Positions 6,159 to 16,018 are shown, numbered from the stretch's first letter. The stretch is DNA of 37,119 nucleotides from Bipolaris cookei (GCA_002286855.1 NRSV01000129.1:1-37119); one strand, 5' to 3'. The notes: a model not told the origin generated them from the letters alone. A program made the numbers and translations.

Positions 6159-8831
6159 TCAATCTTTCAAAGGATTTAAAGTTTCGAGACGTGATAAGAT
6201 TGTCTCCATTTCAACCGATACCCCCCACTGAATAGCAAGGCCATGCATCATCATTTGTATCTTTTTCATATCAAAAGGTATATTGCGTGCCGGACCTAGG
6301 GCGTAGTTTGGCATTGTCAAATCCGATAAAAGAAAGCTTTGTGTCTTTCTCCACGATGCTTCCCGTCCAAGGCTTTCTGGGGCTTCTCCAATGTTTGGTT
6401 GAGCAATTAGTGTAGACTCCCAGTGTACAGTTGTGGGAACAGAAACTGATGCCACACCGCTCAAGCGGAAAAGTGAGTAAAGGATAGATGCGGCGAAGAG
6501 AGGTATAGGCATCCAGAAGGTATTGATGCGATTGAAAGGGAGCTGACCGATCATGTCCTGGATAGCTACGGCGTGTAGAAAAGCGTATTTGGCATCAGTG
6601 GATCCTCTGATCCAATTTATTGAATCATTCAGCTCTGATCCGCTGTTCCTTGTCTTGAAGATGTGTTGACTGATGCGCAGATAGCGACAGGTCTGGTCAA
6701 GAATCTCAATTGAGTTACAGAGCAGATCCAAACAAACGAAGTGCCAGTGGATTGTCAGCTCTAGACGCTCAGTATGGCTGAAGGACCAGGTATTGGTCAA
6801 AAGCTGAAATACTCGCGCTAAAGCCAGCTTCACTTCAGGTAGCGGCGGGATGTTGACGATGGACTTGGAAGAGTGTGTCTCGCGGTTGTCCCGGACTAGA
6901 GCATGCAGACATTCCAACACGACACGGACATCTAGTGGCATTGTTAAGCTGTACAAGCATGAACTACTATCATCTTCATGATGAGTAGCAGAGAACAGCT
7001 CGTAGTAAATGTCACAAAAAGTAAATGTGGAATCATGGGGCTGCTGCTCTTCCAACTCCTTTCGCCACTCTTTAGCATCTTGTGCTTGAAAAATCTTGGA
7101 GGGGGCTGAAAGCCTCAGATTATTTGTTGCATGCAAAACCGCGGCTGCCGATCGGCTCGAAAGGTACCCTAGTTGACCATCGAGGATGTAGTGGCCGATG
7201 AGTGCCCGGTGATGAACCTCTGTTGCAGCCCACTTCTTCCAAGCGTGTTCATCACTGGCTTGTTCTGCAGAGTGAGTGGGCTGTTGTGATGGTAAAGGTC
7301 TAAATAGGCTATTCTGGTTTGCCCAGTTAAACCCCAGGCTATGAAAGACCTGACTGGTAAGTTTGAGGTCCGTATTCTGCAGGAATTAGTAAAGAGCCGT
7401 GTTACGCAAACTAATCTGAGAGCATGCCTGAGACATCATGGCATAACATTGGCCGAGCAGTGCGGTCAGCACCAGCTGAACGCCTCTGTGTGAATCATAA
7501 GGGCCTTGGTGGCGTAATAGCACCGGCCACTAGGGTAGCTCAAGTCAGCGAACGAGATATAGTCCATCAGATCAATAGGAAACAAACCGAGGTGGCTACG
7601 GCAGTGTGCGCAAGTCTCCATAACACCTCGCCCTTGTGAGATGAAGTATGTTAATAATCTTGATCGATAAAATGCGAGAGTGTATGAACTAACTTTGGAA
7701 ACTGCGTCGTCTGTGCCTATGTACAACGATCCAAGGGCGATAGCATTGAGTATTAAGCTTGGTGAGCAGTCTCGAAAGACAAATGTGGGCCTATGAAGAA
7801 TCGGAAAATAGAGGTTAAAATGAGAAAAATATGCTTGAAGACAGTTATCGAGGAAGGCTGAGTTCAATCCTGGCAGAGCTTCCACAGCTGAGGTGACGTT
7901 TTGTGACTGTTTCACTATTAGCTACTAACCATAACCTGATAGTCTGCATACTATGGGATAACAGTAGCACATACAAGGCTTGTGACCATATCACTGAGAC
8001 TTTGAATTGCCTCTCGTGAGCCGTTGAGGGGCGAAAATTGCTCAGGGTCCTGGATTTCATCAGTATGCATTGACTCAACATTGCAGGGAAAGTTGAGCTG
8101 TGGTGCCGGCTGCTGGCGCGGGTGAGCTGGGGTCATGCTCCCTGGCGGGAGAGCTAGAGAACCCCAGTCAGATGTGACGATGCTTTGCAAGAGGGCTTCC
8201 GCATCGGGCCATTCTAGAGAAATGCTGAGATCATCGAGCTCAGAGCCGGTCAAGGCTGGGTCGACATGCATAGAACCGGCCCCGATGCTTGACCCTGCTT
8301 GATAGCTGCCACTCTGGCGCTGGTCAGCGGCGGATTGGAAGCCCGCATAATCTGGTGTGCCGAGAGACAAGGGCCAGGCATTTTGCTGTTGCTGTTGCTG
8401 ATGCTGATGCTCGATGTGAGTATGGGTTCGCTCGTGCCTTGTCACCGAATCAGGCCTGCTGAACTGCCGCCCGCAGATGTGACAGGAAAATGGCTTTGCA
8501 CCGGTATCTAGAACATCAAGTAGAGGCAGGGAGTCAGCGCATGCATCATGGTACTCACATGTGTGATGGGCCTAGACTAAAGGAACCAGCAGATAGGAGG
8601 TGACAGGGACTGTTGGCGCTTACGGGTTCGCTCATGCCTCTGGTCATTTTAGTAACCTATTGTCTATAGCACGGAGAACCTAAATATGGACGCATACCGC
8701 AAGCTGTGGTGCAAATAAATGGGTAGGGCACTGCTTACCTGCAAATGCTCTGCTTTAGAGTATACTCTGTTGCAGATTGTACATTTCAGGGGCAACCGTC
8801 GACCATTGGATCGTGTGCCTTGTCTTGCCAT
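6159..8831 (-). CDS. C2H2 zinc-finger transcription factor with fungal_trans domain (about 738 residues)
   Basis: A probable sequence-specific nuclear regulator; target unknown. Model (minus): 8831-8739, 8639-8624, 8507-7975, 7906-7627, 7504-7428, 7376-6159, in total 2217 nt. Two C2H2 fingers come first (C17, C20, H33, H37 and C45, C48, H61, H65) joined by a standard TGAKPF linker, then a His/Gln run (66-78). The fungal_trans homology domain starts near LDNCLQAYFSHFNLYFPILHRPTF. Exon 2 is only 16 nt and supplies RHERT of finger 1, which proves the first two introns. Intron 4 (here 7626-7505) is the weak point: a frame change between about 7640 and 7500 requires an intron, but GTTATG/TAG sites would also fit. 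Intron 5 (7427-7377, 51 nt) appears to be GC-AG with branch TACTAAT; without it a TAA interrupts the frame. An upstream ATG at 8867 would add 12 residues. No partner genes are adjacent. Confidence 0.85.
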
Positions 8832-9350
8832 GGCCAGCCTCAGCGTTGATAGCACGATACACGCCAACGGCAGTGACCAGTCGCTGGCAGCTAGTGCAAC
8901 AATAACAGAGCCAAAGGATCGTGCGGGAGGTGCCGCAAAACGTCCGTACGGATGCTATGAGCGGAGAAGGTGGAGTTGCGTGGAGAGGGTAGACAAATGG
9001 CGGGGAAGGAAACACGAGTATTTGTTCGAAATTCAAGATTAATTCAGGAAACTAATTCAGGAAACTAATTCAGAAAACTAATGACTGACTACACAACACC
9101 AACATCAAGTTTTCTGGAAACTGCATGGAAACCACCAGATCTAAGGGAACCGACCAAGAGGAATCGATTGTAACTATTTTCAAAGCTTGCAGCCAGGGCG
9201 CTGTTGCGCTATAGGGTGAAAGAAGAGGCCCTTCACCCTAATCTCACCACCGTGAAAATTTTCTCAAAAGCTTTGACCATAAATGCCAAGATAACCAGAG
9301 CCAATAGAAATCGAGGATCTTATTGAATCTCAAATTCAACAAGATTATTA
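8832..9350. other. Intergenic stretch upstream of the C2H2 regulator, no gene seen
   Basis: This is the probable promoter region of the minus-strand C2H2 gene. It contains the 13-bp tandem repeat at 9040-9078. I see no coding frame with recognisable content, no RNA gene and no transposon terminus before the TA at 9349-9350. Confidence 0.5.
9040..9078 (+). repeat. Three tandem copies of a 13-bp unit
   Basis: TAATTCAGGAAAC occurs at 9040-9052 and 9053-9065, and once more with one change (TAATTCAGAAAAC) at 9066-9078. A partial TAAT follows. It lies about 210 bp upstream of the C2H2 gene start. Confidence 0.9.
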
Positions 9351-9474
9351 ACGTGTTTTACAAGCGAGCGGTCCACCTTACTTGCTTTAGCCACCGTTAA
9401 AGCTATATATCTTAACAAAGCAATAGTATAATATATAGATATCTATAGAATACATTAAGTATTAACGTAAAGCA

Positions 9475-10046
9475 CCACCGAGCCGGACACACCACCGAGC
9501 CGGACACTTTTTCTTGGCATCGCGAACATCACTTGCAAAGTAACATGTCCCAACCACGTAAAGATACATTAACTCAGAGAGAAGGCAGAATTACTCTTGC
9601 TATTCAGGCCTATCGTACGGGCCAGTTTAAGAGCATTCGACGCGCTGCTGCTGTCTACAACGTTCCTTTTCAGCGGCTTTCTGATCGGCTTAACAAAATC
9701 ACTTTTCGACCCCAGATATCTCCAAACTGCCGCAAACTAACTGTCAAAGTGTAGGGTGCTGCTTGTTCTACTATCGACTCAGAGGTAGAGGTCTCTGCCT
9801 TCTACTTGTCCGTAGTAGACTCAGAGNTCTACCAGGTCAACGGCACTGTGGAACCTGTGGGAGAGTGGGCCATAACGCCCGTACGTGCCAAAAAGATGTA
9901 GAAGAAGATTCTCTATCAGATACAAGTGAGTTGTATAACGCATCTATAGCTAGTGTAGAGTAATTCGAGTTTTCGTACATGAAGTTCGTGATGCCAAGAA
10001 AAAGTGTCCGGCTCGGTGGTGTGTCCGGCTCGGTGGTGCTTTACGT
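9475..10046 (+). mobile_element. Mini-transposon (element 6), 572 bp, nested in element 5
   Basis: Inverted termini of about 63 bp (9475-9537 and 9984-10046), identical over the first 57 bp, begin ACGTAAAGCACCACCGAG. TA flanks both sides (9473-9474 and 10047-10048). Within each terminus a 17-bp unit, CACCACCGAGCCGGACA, is present twice in tandem. The inside holds the start and the end of a transposase gene with the middle removed. It is too long and too coding to be a typical MITE and is best seen as an internally deleted Fot1-like element. There is one undetermined base at 9827. Confidence 0.92.
9545..9963 (+). pseudogene. Transposase of element 6 reduced to its HTH and zinc knuckle
   Basis: The first frame (9545-9754) encodes 69 residues with a psq-like HTH: SIRRAAAVYNVPFQRLSDRL. 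Then comes a stop. The second frame, offset (about 9763-9963, with an N at 9827), gives a zinc knuckle CGTCGRVGHNARTC with all four ligands and an acidic C-terminus. The CENP-B and DDE parts are missing. The order and ends match those of element 2, so this is a deletion derivative of a related full-length element that I do not see in the window. Confidence 0.8.
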
Positions 10047-10050
10047 TATC

Positions 10051-10950
10051 TAAAGTATCTTTTCTACATGTACGCGAATTGTGGCCAGTCTCTCTATACC
10101 TGCTACACCGCGCTAGAGCCTGGCGGCTAACACCTGATCGCTCCCCTCCTTGACGCTCTTCATAAGCAATCTGCTGATCAGCCTCACGCTGAGCGAGTAG
10201 ATCCTCTCCAGCTCCCTTTTTTAGCAGTCCTTGCTTCTGTATCCGCTTTCTTTTACGCTGCCTACGCTTTGTTGCTGCTTCATTAGCCCTCTCAAGGCTG
10301 GTGATCCGATCGCGCATTAGCTCAGCTGAGAGCATCATTACCTACTCACAACCACCTGGCTGAATAACTTTTGGCCGTGTCCTTCTCTCTGACGCTATAA
10401 CAGCAAGCTGAGTCGTGATCTTGCCCATCATAAAGCCAGCTTCATCAAAGTTGTAGACGTCCTCGTCACAGGTGCCGTACTTGGCCTTTGTCTGCTCTAC
10501 AAGCTCAAACCAGCTCTTAATTAGGACTGGATCTTTGCATAGAGCTCTCTGCCTATCGTAAGCCCGATTGAAACGCGTCGCAAGACTGTCTGTACGCTTG
10601 ACAAAGTTGCGCGGCCAGTAGACGCCGACCTGGCCAGCGCCGCGCGCAGCCAACAGTGTATCAGCCATATCGCACACAGCTGCATAGATAGGCGCAAATC
10701 CACGTAGATCTAGATCAAGTACATGATTGACTATTACCTGCTCTTCTAGCTTAGTAAGCTTCTTTGAGTTAGGCTGGCAATCGCGTTGGGCAGGCTTCCC
10801 AGCGCGTCGGCGGCGGATCGTTGTTGGAGAGACTTCAAACATGTCAGCAGCGCGTCTCTCATTCTGGATTTGGTCTTTATTAAGAGCTGATATTGCAAGA
10901 TATATATTAACCTCACTAGAGGTATGTTGAGATAGAATTGGTGGTGCCAT
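10051..10950 (-). pseudogene. Transposase of element 5 with in-frame loss of the DDE core
   Basis: From ATG at 10950 the frame encodes a psq-like HTH (MFEVSPTTIRRRRAGKP), a CENP-B type HTH (around RNFVKRTDSLATRF) and the first catalytic motif YNFDEAGFMMGK. It then reaches VIQPGGCE and TAG at 10342-10344. The TAG stands where element 2 has the Trp of NREWVTVIQG, so TGG-to-TAG change is likely. The same frame continues directly into the C-terminal part: MMLSAELMRDRITSLE, a basic run and a zinc knuckle. The second and third catalytic Asp and about 200 or more residues between are deleted. The knuckle is also damaged: CSRYRETGHNSRTC has Tyr for the second Cys, while element 1 keeps Cys. Element 6 entered after GAT-A near the stop, so the frame now runs on into that element until 9916. 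Confidence 0.88.
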
Positions 10951-11012
10951 GATTGTTGTGAGCTGATAAGGTATAGAAAGTTGATGGGGTGGACCGCTCG
11001 CTTGTAAAACAC

Positions 11013-11398
11013 GTTACACGAATTTGGCTATACTTCCCTAGTCTCGGTCCGGGTTAGGGCGAGACGGTAATCTGTGTGTCGCAGCCTATGTAAGGCCGCA
11101 GAAGCAATGACTTCAGTTGAGCCGAGGTGTCAGATGTAAGTACCTGGATTCGTTGAACCTCAACCGAAGAACGTTCAGGGAACTCTATTACTACACCAGT
11201 ACGTAAACACCGGGAGTCTATCAGGGAAACCAAAAGGACCCTTAGCGAACCTGATCTTGACGCCCACAACCGCCACGTATAAATAACGATAAGGCGGGTG
11301 GATAATAGAGAGCACACATAATACACAAATCAATTCACCGCAGGTACGCGTGCGACAAACAACAACCATTTTTCTCAGCGCACCTACGCGTGCAACAC
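11013..11398 (-). repeat. Second LTR-like sequence, invaded by element 5 near its 3' end
   Basis: On the minus strand the piece can be read from TGTTGCACGCG (about 11398) to AATTCGTGTA at 11015, where element 5 is inserted. Joining across element 5 gives GTGTAATA, one change from the GTGTAACA end of the copy at 4974-5281. The last 55 bp match that copy. On the plus strand, two related motifs with CTACGCGTGC or GTACGCGTGC lie at about 11344 and 11384. The outer limits are uncertain and no target duplication is seen. Confidence 0.4.
11041..11065. other. Hairpin matching 5004-5028, with compensated stem changes
   Basis: GTCTCG (11041-11046) pairs with CGAGAC (11060-11065) around the 13-nt loop GTCCGGGTTAGGG. 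Compared with the first copy, stem pairs 2 and 3 are swapped from C-G and T-A to T-A and C-G, so pairing is kept. Confidence 0.6.
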
Positions 11399-11448
11399 TG
11401 TGGAATTGTTATTATTATTCCATTAAAGTCAATATATAGTGCACTATA

Positions 11449-12430
11449 TGTGATCAGAATAAAATACTATTAGTTATCTTCCCGCCACATTCAACGCATA
11501 CGCTGCAGCCGCTCGATATTGGATTGTTCAAGCCACTATTCACCGCATACTCGAACGAGCTATCAAACTTCACCGATACTAGCCAAGGGCTAATACCATT
11601 CACCAAATATCATTTCTTCCCAATATTCTGGAGAGCTTGGTGTGCAGCGTTCAAGAAATCATCAATTCTCCATGCTTTTAGAGCTACTGGACTCTAACCA
11701 TTCAATCCAGAAGTTATACTCCAAAAATTCAAAACTACAGCTACTAATAGCGATATAGACGCATTAGTAGCATCAGAGTCTGATTGGAGAACGATTCGAC
11801 AGCTACTCAATCAACCTACAAGCAATAGATCGATCTCAGCGCTTAATAGAATCATGATGAAACTATCCGCCGATACAGCGTTTCTCCAACGAGAAAACGA
11901 GCAGTTCCGGACAGCTCCCATCGATGAGAAACAGTGGAAGGAGCGTACCCAGCCTGGTACGCTAGAGCTATCCGACAATTAATATGGTAGAGCTACTTTC
12001 TGTTCTCCACGGAAAGTGCGAGAAGCTCGCCAGCAATATGAGCACAAACAGCATGATTACGAAGAGTTACAACGCCAAAAAGCTATCACGATTGAAGCTA
12101 GAAAGGAGAGAAAGCTACTCAAAGCTCAAGGACTAGATGCGCGGCGACGTGCGCGGGCGGAGGCAAAACTAGATCGTGAGAGGCAGAAAGCTGAAGCAGC
12201 TGCCCACCGGATAGCCCGTCGAGCCGCCCACAAACGACTTCAGAAAGCTATCAAAATCTCCCAAATCAGCAAGAAGCCTAGCTTTAAGCGCTGTACGAAG
12301 CCAGTATCAAAAAAATACTATCATTGGTAGTAGTAATGGTGGTACAGAGCCAGCTAATCAATCAGCCGCACTACTATCACCACGCTCGCGTTCAGGCTGC
12401 CCAATCAAGCTACCAGTCAAATATCAGTAG
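11449..12430 (+). pseudogene. 3' half of a decayed Fot/pogo transposase of the element 4 subfamily
   Basis: The frame opens at CDQNKILLVIFPPHSTHTLQ and continues PLDIGLFKPL, so it starts just before the third catalytic Asp (codon 11515-11517). The rest follows the element 4 protein: a FFPIFWRAWCAAFKK stretch, SESDWRTIRQLL, then a charged coiled-coil tail after SPRKVREAR. There are in-frame TAA codons at 11695-11697 and 11980-11982, and a frame change after about 12320. The true ending IKLPVKYQ with TAG at 12428-12430 is in the next frame. The 5' half, including HTH and two catalytic Asp, is absent, and no termini are visible. Just upstream, 11408-11427 carries the short TTATTATTCCATTAAAGTC block of the dispersed repeat. 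Confidence 0.8.
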
Positions 12431-13110
12431 ATATATTGAATAAATACTACTACTAGATTACTACACTAAAAACTCTTGCGATAACAGCTTTTGTGTAGAG
12501 CTCTATAGCTTCAAGCTTATGATAGTGTTGGCAGGGAAAATCCGGCGTTGGCCCGTCCGGCACCTCTAGACACAGTGGGGCGAGTATGTCGGCTTTTTCA
12601 GCTTTCGATGATACATCCGTTAGTCTCTCCGCAGAGCAGATCGTACAATCCAGCATACCAAAATGCTCATTTAGGCTATCGCCAAGACCGCCAATCGCCT
12701 GGCTCCAGTCACAACTGAGCCTATGATTCTAAGGGATATGCCAAGTCTGACCTCTAGCTTAGGAATGAGTAGACACCCACTGGTGGTGTAGAGAAACTTT
12801 CAATGAGCAGAGATTGTTCCGTGCCTCCAACTTTTACTGCTTACGCACACTCTAACCATAACATAGTCCTGCTGAGAATTGCATGCACCGCTTCCACCTT
12901 CCAGCGTTCACCAGGGCTGCAAACACCAATGCTGTCGTTAGTAGTAGATTGTTGGACTTGGTTGCCGGTGAGTTTGGTGGGTTGCTATTACAATCAGAAA
13001 GAATACAGCATATCGCTACGGTCACGGTCCAGTCTCTTCCCAAACAATGCATCTTGGATAATAAGTGCTCATTTGCTTAGTTGAATCATACTTGACTCTC
13101 AATGACCTCT
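12431..13110. other. Stretch without a supported gene
   Basis: A minus-strand frame at about 12453-12720 (CDWSQAIGGLGDSLNEHF and further, with a CTIC) looks partly protein-like, but it has an in-frame stop just upstream, no splice context I can make work and no family I recognise. The rest shows nothing clear. Confidence 0.4.
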
Positions 13111-13833
13111 TTACTTCAGCTCTTTCAGCTTAAGCAGCAACTCATCCATGCCAGACGCATACAGATCAAATTCACCAAACACATCGGTACACGGGTCGTG
13201 TTCCTCAAATGTAAGATAGGCAGTCTTGAACCCCTCCTTCCTTGCTGCAATCAGATCCCACGCATGCGCTGCAACGAACCACCTCTCCCCTTCCCCTTTT
13301 CCTTGCAATCTCCTGGATATATTTTGATTGGCATTCTGATAAACCCGGATGTCAGGTTTTGCAACTTGGATCGCATCGCAGCTCAGCAGATGGTCGGCGT
13401 CGAGTTCGATACCAGCGCTATGGTAGTAATTCAGCGATATTTCTGATCCGCCGTTGGTCACACCATAGACTTCCCATCCAGCTTCCCTCAAACCATCGAA
13501 ACATTTCTTGAGGCCTTCCCTTGGCTCCATGCTCCGGAATGCCTTCATGATGTCCTCTAGATCTTCATCGGTGACAGCATCGGTGGGTAGATCTACTACG
13601 GCACACGCGCGCCGGAGGGTCGATTTCAGAATTTGTGCAATTGGCAAGTAGAATCCGATCATGGAGACATATGTAAAGTCGCGTTGCGCAGCGTAGAACC
13701 AGGAAAAGAAGAGCGTTTTTGGGTCCACATCGGCGGTCTTGAGTTTTGGGCCCAGACGAGAGTGGATGGCTTGGATCGGGGCAGAGAACTGGAAACAAGT
13801 GCCTATCACGTCAAAGGATGCCGAACTGGTCAT
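13111..13833 (-). CDS. HAD-superfamily protein, type II haloacid dehalogenase-like (240 residues)
   Basis: The protein probably hydrolyses a carbon-halogen or similar bond of a 2-substituted short acid in the cytoplasm; the true substrate cannot be read from the sequence. HAD motifs are in place: nucleophile Asp8 in FDVIGT, motif II VTNG with Thr126, Lys159 in AKPD, and motif IV AAHAWDLIAA with Asp193. In bacterial L-2-haloacid dehalogenases the last motif reads S-x-N-x-W-D; here Ala and His replace Ser and Asn, a form I associate with fungal members. There is no signal peptide and no intron. Length is normal for the family. It is divergent from the paraoxonase-like gene, with 470 bp between the starts, so a shared control region is possible. 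Confidence 0.9.
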   Translation of the reverse strand: MTSSASFDVIGTCFQFSAPIQAIHSRLGPKLKTADVDPKTLFFSWFYAAQRDFTYVSMIGFYLPIAQILKSTLRRACAVVDLPTDAVTDEDLEDIMKAFRSMEPREGLKKCFDGLREAGWEVYGVTNGGSEISLNYYHSAGIELDADHLLSCDAIQVAKPDIRVYQNANQNISRRLQGKGEGERWFVAAHAWDLIAARKEGFKTAYLTFEEHDPCTDVFGEFDLYASGMDELLLKLKELK

Positions 13834-14303
13834 CTTGAGTATTTACAACTGTGATCTGGTTGCCGTTGTCGAGTCTTGAAGGTTTTGTGTTTGGACGTCG
13901 TCTCGCGTTAGCGGAACGGAACTCGGGAGATGTCTCAGCGACCCTGTGACGTCAGGCATCATCAACTAGCACCGTCATCTTCATTTCCGTCTACTCTTTT
14001 AATGCTACAAGTAATAACCCTTCTTGGGTAACATGACGCGAACAAAGGCACCGTGGGTCATATTCCTAAAAGGCGCTTTGGCCCCCACGTATGGTGTGTG
14101 GGTCACACAAGGGTCTGATTGGGGCTGAGGCGTTGGCCGCTTATGTACAGCCTCCCGACATAGCTGTAACTCCCTAGGTAACAGCGTTGAACTTTCGCTC
14201 AGCCTCCTAAGTCTCAGCGTCCAATATCACCTCAGCCTTTCCCTATTTTTCTTTCCTCCCACCTTCCCCCCTCATTTTTTCTGCCCATCTGGTGAAACAG
14301 AAC
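13834..14303. promoter_or_regulatory. Divergent intergenic region between the HAD and paraoxonase-like genes
   Basis: This interval of 470 bp must hold both promoters. Just before the plus-strand start there is a long pyrimidine-rich run (about 14230-14290), common upstream of fungal starts. I see no clear TATA box and no coding frame. Confidence 0.5.
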
Positions 14304-15839
14304 ATGGCTTTCATGAGCAAGACGGTGCTCCTCGCTCTCATAGTAGCGTGGGGGGCATCCTTTTATCAAATCTATCTCAAAGATCTTCTTGTGGTTACTT
14401 TTGGTGTTGGTCGGGTGATGCAAGATATAAGCGAGTTTCCATATTCTTGCAGGCGTGTCGAGCATCCTAGGCTAGAGGCCTGCGAGGACATCTGGCTTGA
14501 TGATAAGGGACGCACGTTGTATGCGGCATGTGCAGGAACGTCGGGAAGAATGGCTTGGAACCAGGCGTAAGTCACATGATTTTTCAACTGCAAAACCAGG
14601 CTGTAGCTTGGCACCAGGATTGACATGAAGCAGAATGAATCAAGTCAATGCAACTGGACGTCGAGTTGGAGGCTCTGAACTTATCGCTCTCGACATTGAT
14701 AATCCTGGAGCGGATGGCCTCTTCAATCTTCGTTCTATCAAGCCAACTGGTGACTATAGAGGAGCCACGGGTAACATGGATCTTGATCTCCTCGGTTTCG
14801 ACGCCCTCATCTTGGATGAAGATACAATCCAATTCTATTTTGTCAACCAGCGTCCTCCCGTCGGACCGTCCAACGACATCATTGACGCATTCAAGACGGG
14901 TGATAACTCCACCATTGAGGTTTTCGAAATGAAGAAAGGCCAAAAAAACATGCGCCATGTCCGCACCGTCTTCTCGAGTGAGATTTGGACCCCGAACCGA
15001 GTTGCAGCGTTAGGCGATGGATCGGGTGCGTTTCTTGTGACCAACGACCACTCCGTAAAACTCGGCCTGGTAAGTTTGACACGCCAGTCTAGCACGTAGA
15101 AGACTTGAACAAAAAACAAATGCTAATAGAAAAATCCCAGCGCCGAGAATTCGACTACTTCATCGGCGGCGGAAACGTTGCATACTGCTCTGGAACAGGG
15201 CCCTGCCACCCCGCCTACTCCGGCAACGAAATCGACGAATCAACTCTCAAACCCACCTCCACGCCAGACTCATCCTCATACATGCCTTATCTCAAGCATG
15301 CCCTAAGCTTTATCATCCCCAGACCCAACCTCAAATTCCCCAACGGCCTCGCTCGCGGCCTCGACGGCCTCTACTACGTCCCCAGCGCCATCGACGGCCA
15401 AGTCCGTGTCTTTGCTCTCGAACCCCAAAACAACAACACACTCCGTCTGCTTGACACAATCCACGTCGGCATGCCCCTCGACAACGTCTCGCCCGACGCA
15501 AACGGCGACTTATACGTGCCTGGGTTCCCGAGCTTAGCGCAGACCGGCAAGGCGTTTTCCGATCCGTACAAAGAGATTTCACCCGTGACTATCTGGCGTA
15601 TTCGCAAGACGGTGGATGAGGGTACGAAGAGCGAAGAGTACAGGGTTGAGAAGGTGATTGAGGATAAGGAGTCCAAGGTTTTGAGTGGGAGTACGACGGT
15701 GAGACATGATGTCAAGACTGGACGGCTTTTTGTTAGTGGTAAGTTTTATGCTGATCTGGTTGGTTTTTTGGAGATCTTGTGCTGACTTGATATAGCTGCT
15801 GTTCATCCTTTTCTTGTGGTTTGTGAGCCGCGCGAGTAA
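14304..15839 (+). CDS. Paraoxonase/arylesterase-like six-bladed beta-propeller protein (446 residues)
   Basis: A calcium-dependent esterase or lactonase fold of the paraoxonase/strictosidine-synthase-like group; substrate unknown. Exons are 14304-14566, 14634-15069, 15141-15738 and 15796-15839 (1341 nt). Introns of 67, 71 and 57 nt all begin GTAAGT. Residues 1-33 contain a hydrophobic segment (TVLLALIVAWGASF) that is probably a signal anchor or uncleaved signal, so the protein likely sits in or enters the secretory pathway. Family hallmarks are DIWLDDKGRTLYAAC near the start, FPNGLARGLDGLYYVPS in the middle, and DNVSPDANGDLYVPGFP, where the Asn and Asp residues match calcium-binding positions of paraoxonases. 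The ending LFVSAAVHPFLVVCE is typical. The start at 14304 is the first ATG; there is another ATG four codons on. Confidence 0.88.
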
Positions 15840-16018
15840 GGTGTGATTGGCGTATAGAGAGCAACGCGTTTTGTTGCGTGGTAGTGCAGACACTGACCAC
15901 TTACACAATCAGATATAGTCATGAATCGTTAGAACCAAATTTGAGCAGAGAAAACGATATCCATACTCGTGTATTACCTATTTAGATTTACCTTGTACGA
16001 CTCTACTCATTCCTTCAT

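Larger units (their letters stand above)
9351..11014 (-). mobile_element. Defective Fot1/pogo-like transposon (element 5), 1664 bp including a nested insertion
   Basis: The termini are perfect inverted copies of 27 bp beginning ACGTGTTTTACAAGCGAG at 9351 and ending at 11014, with TA at 9349-9350 and 11015-11016. The minus-strand transposase lacks its catalytic core. A 572-bp mini-element (element 6, 9475-10046) is inserted near the left end. The C-terminal coding part is nearly identical to that of element 1. On the right the element sits in the 3' end of an LTR-like repeat (GTG|TA). Confidence 0.9.

Noticed and set aside
8755..9042. Plus- and minus-strand frames around the 5' end of the C2H2 gene
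   Set aside because: They overlap the finger-coding exon or its promoter and have no recognisable content.
9827..9827. Undetermined base N inside element 6
   Set aside because: It is an assembly ambiguity, not a biological feature; it only limits certainty of the reading frame there.
12453..12720. Minus-strand frame with partly protein-like content
   Set aside because: In-frame stop directly upstream, no splice model and no recognisable family; noted only as part of the gene-free stretch.
14584..15715. Minus-strand frames opposite the paraoxonase-like gene
   Set aside because: The plus-strand gene has family motifs and four consistent exons; the antisense frames are by-products of its codon use.
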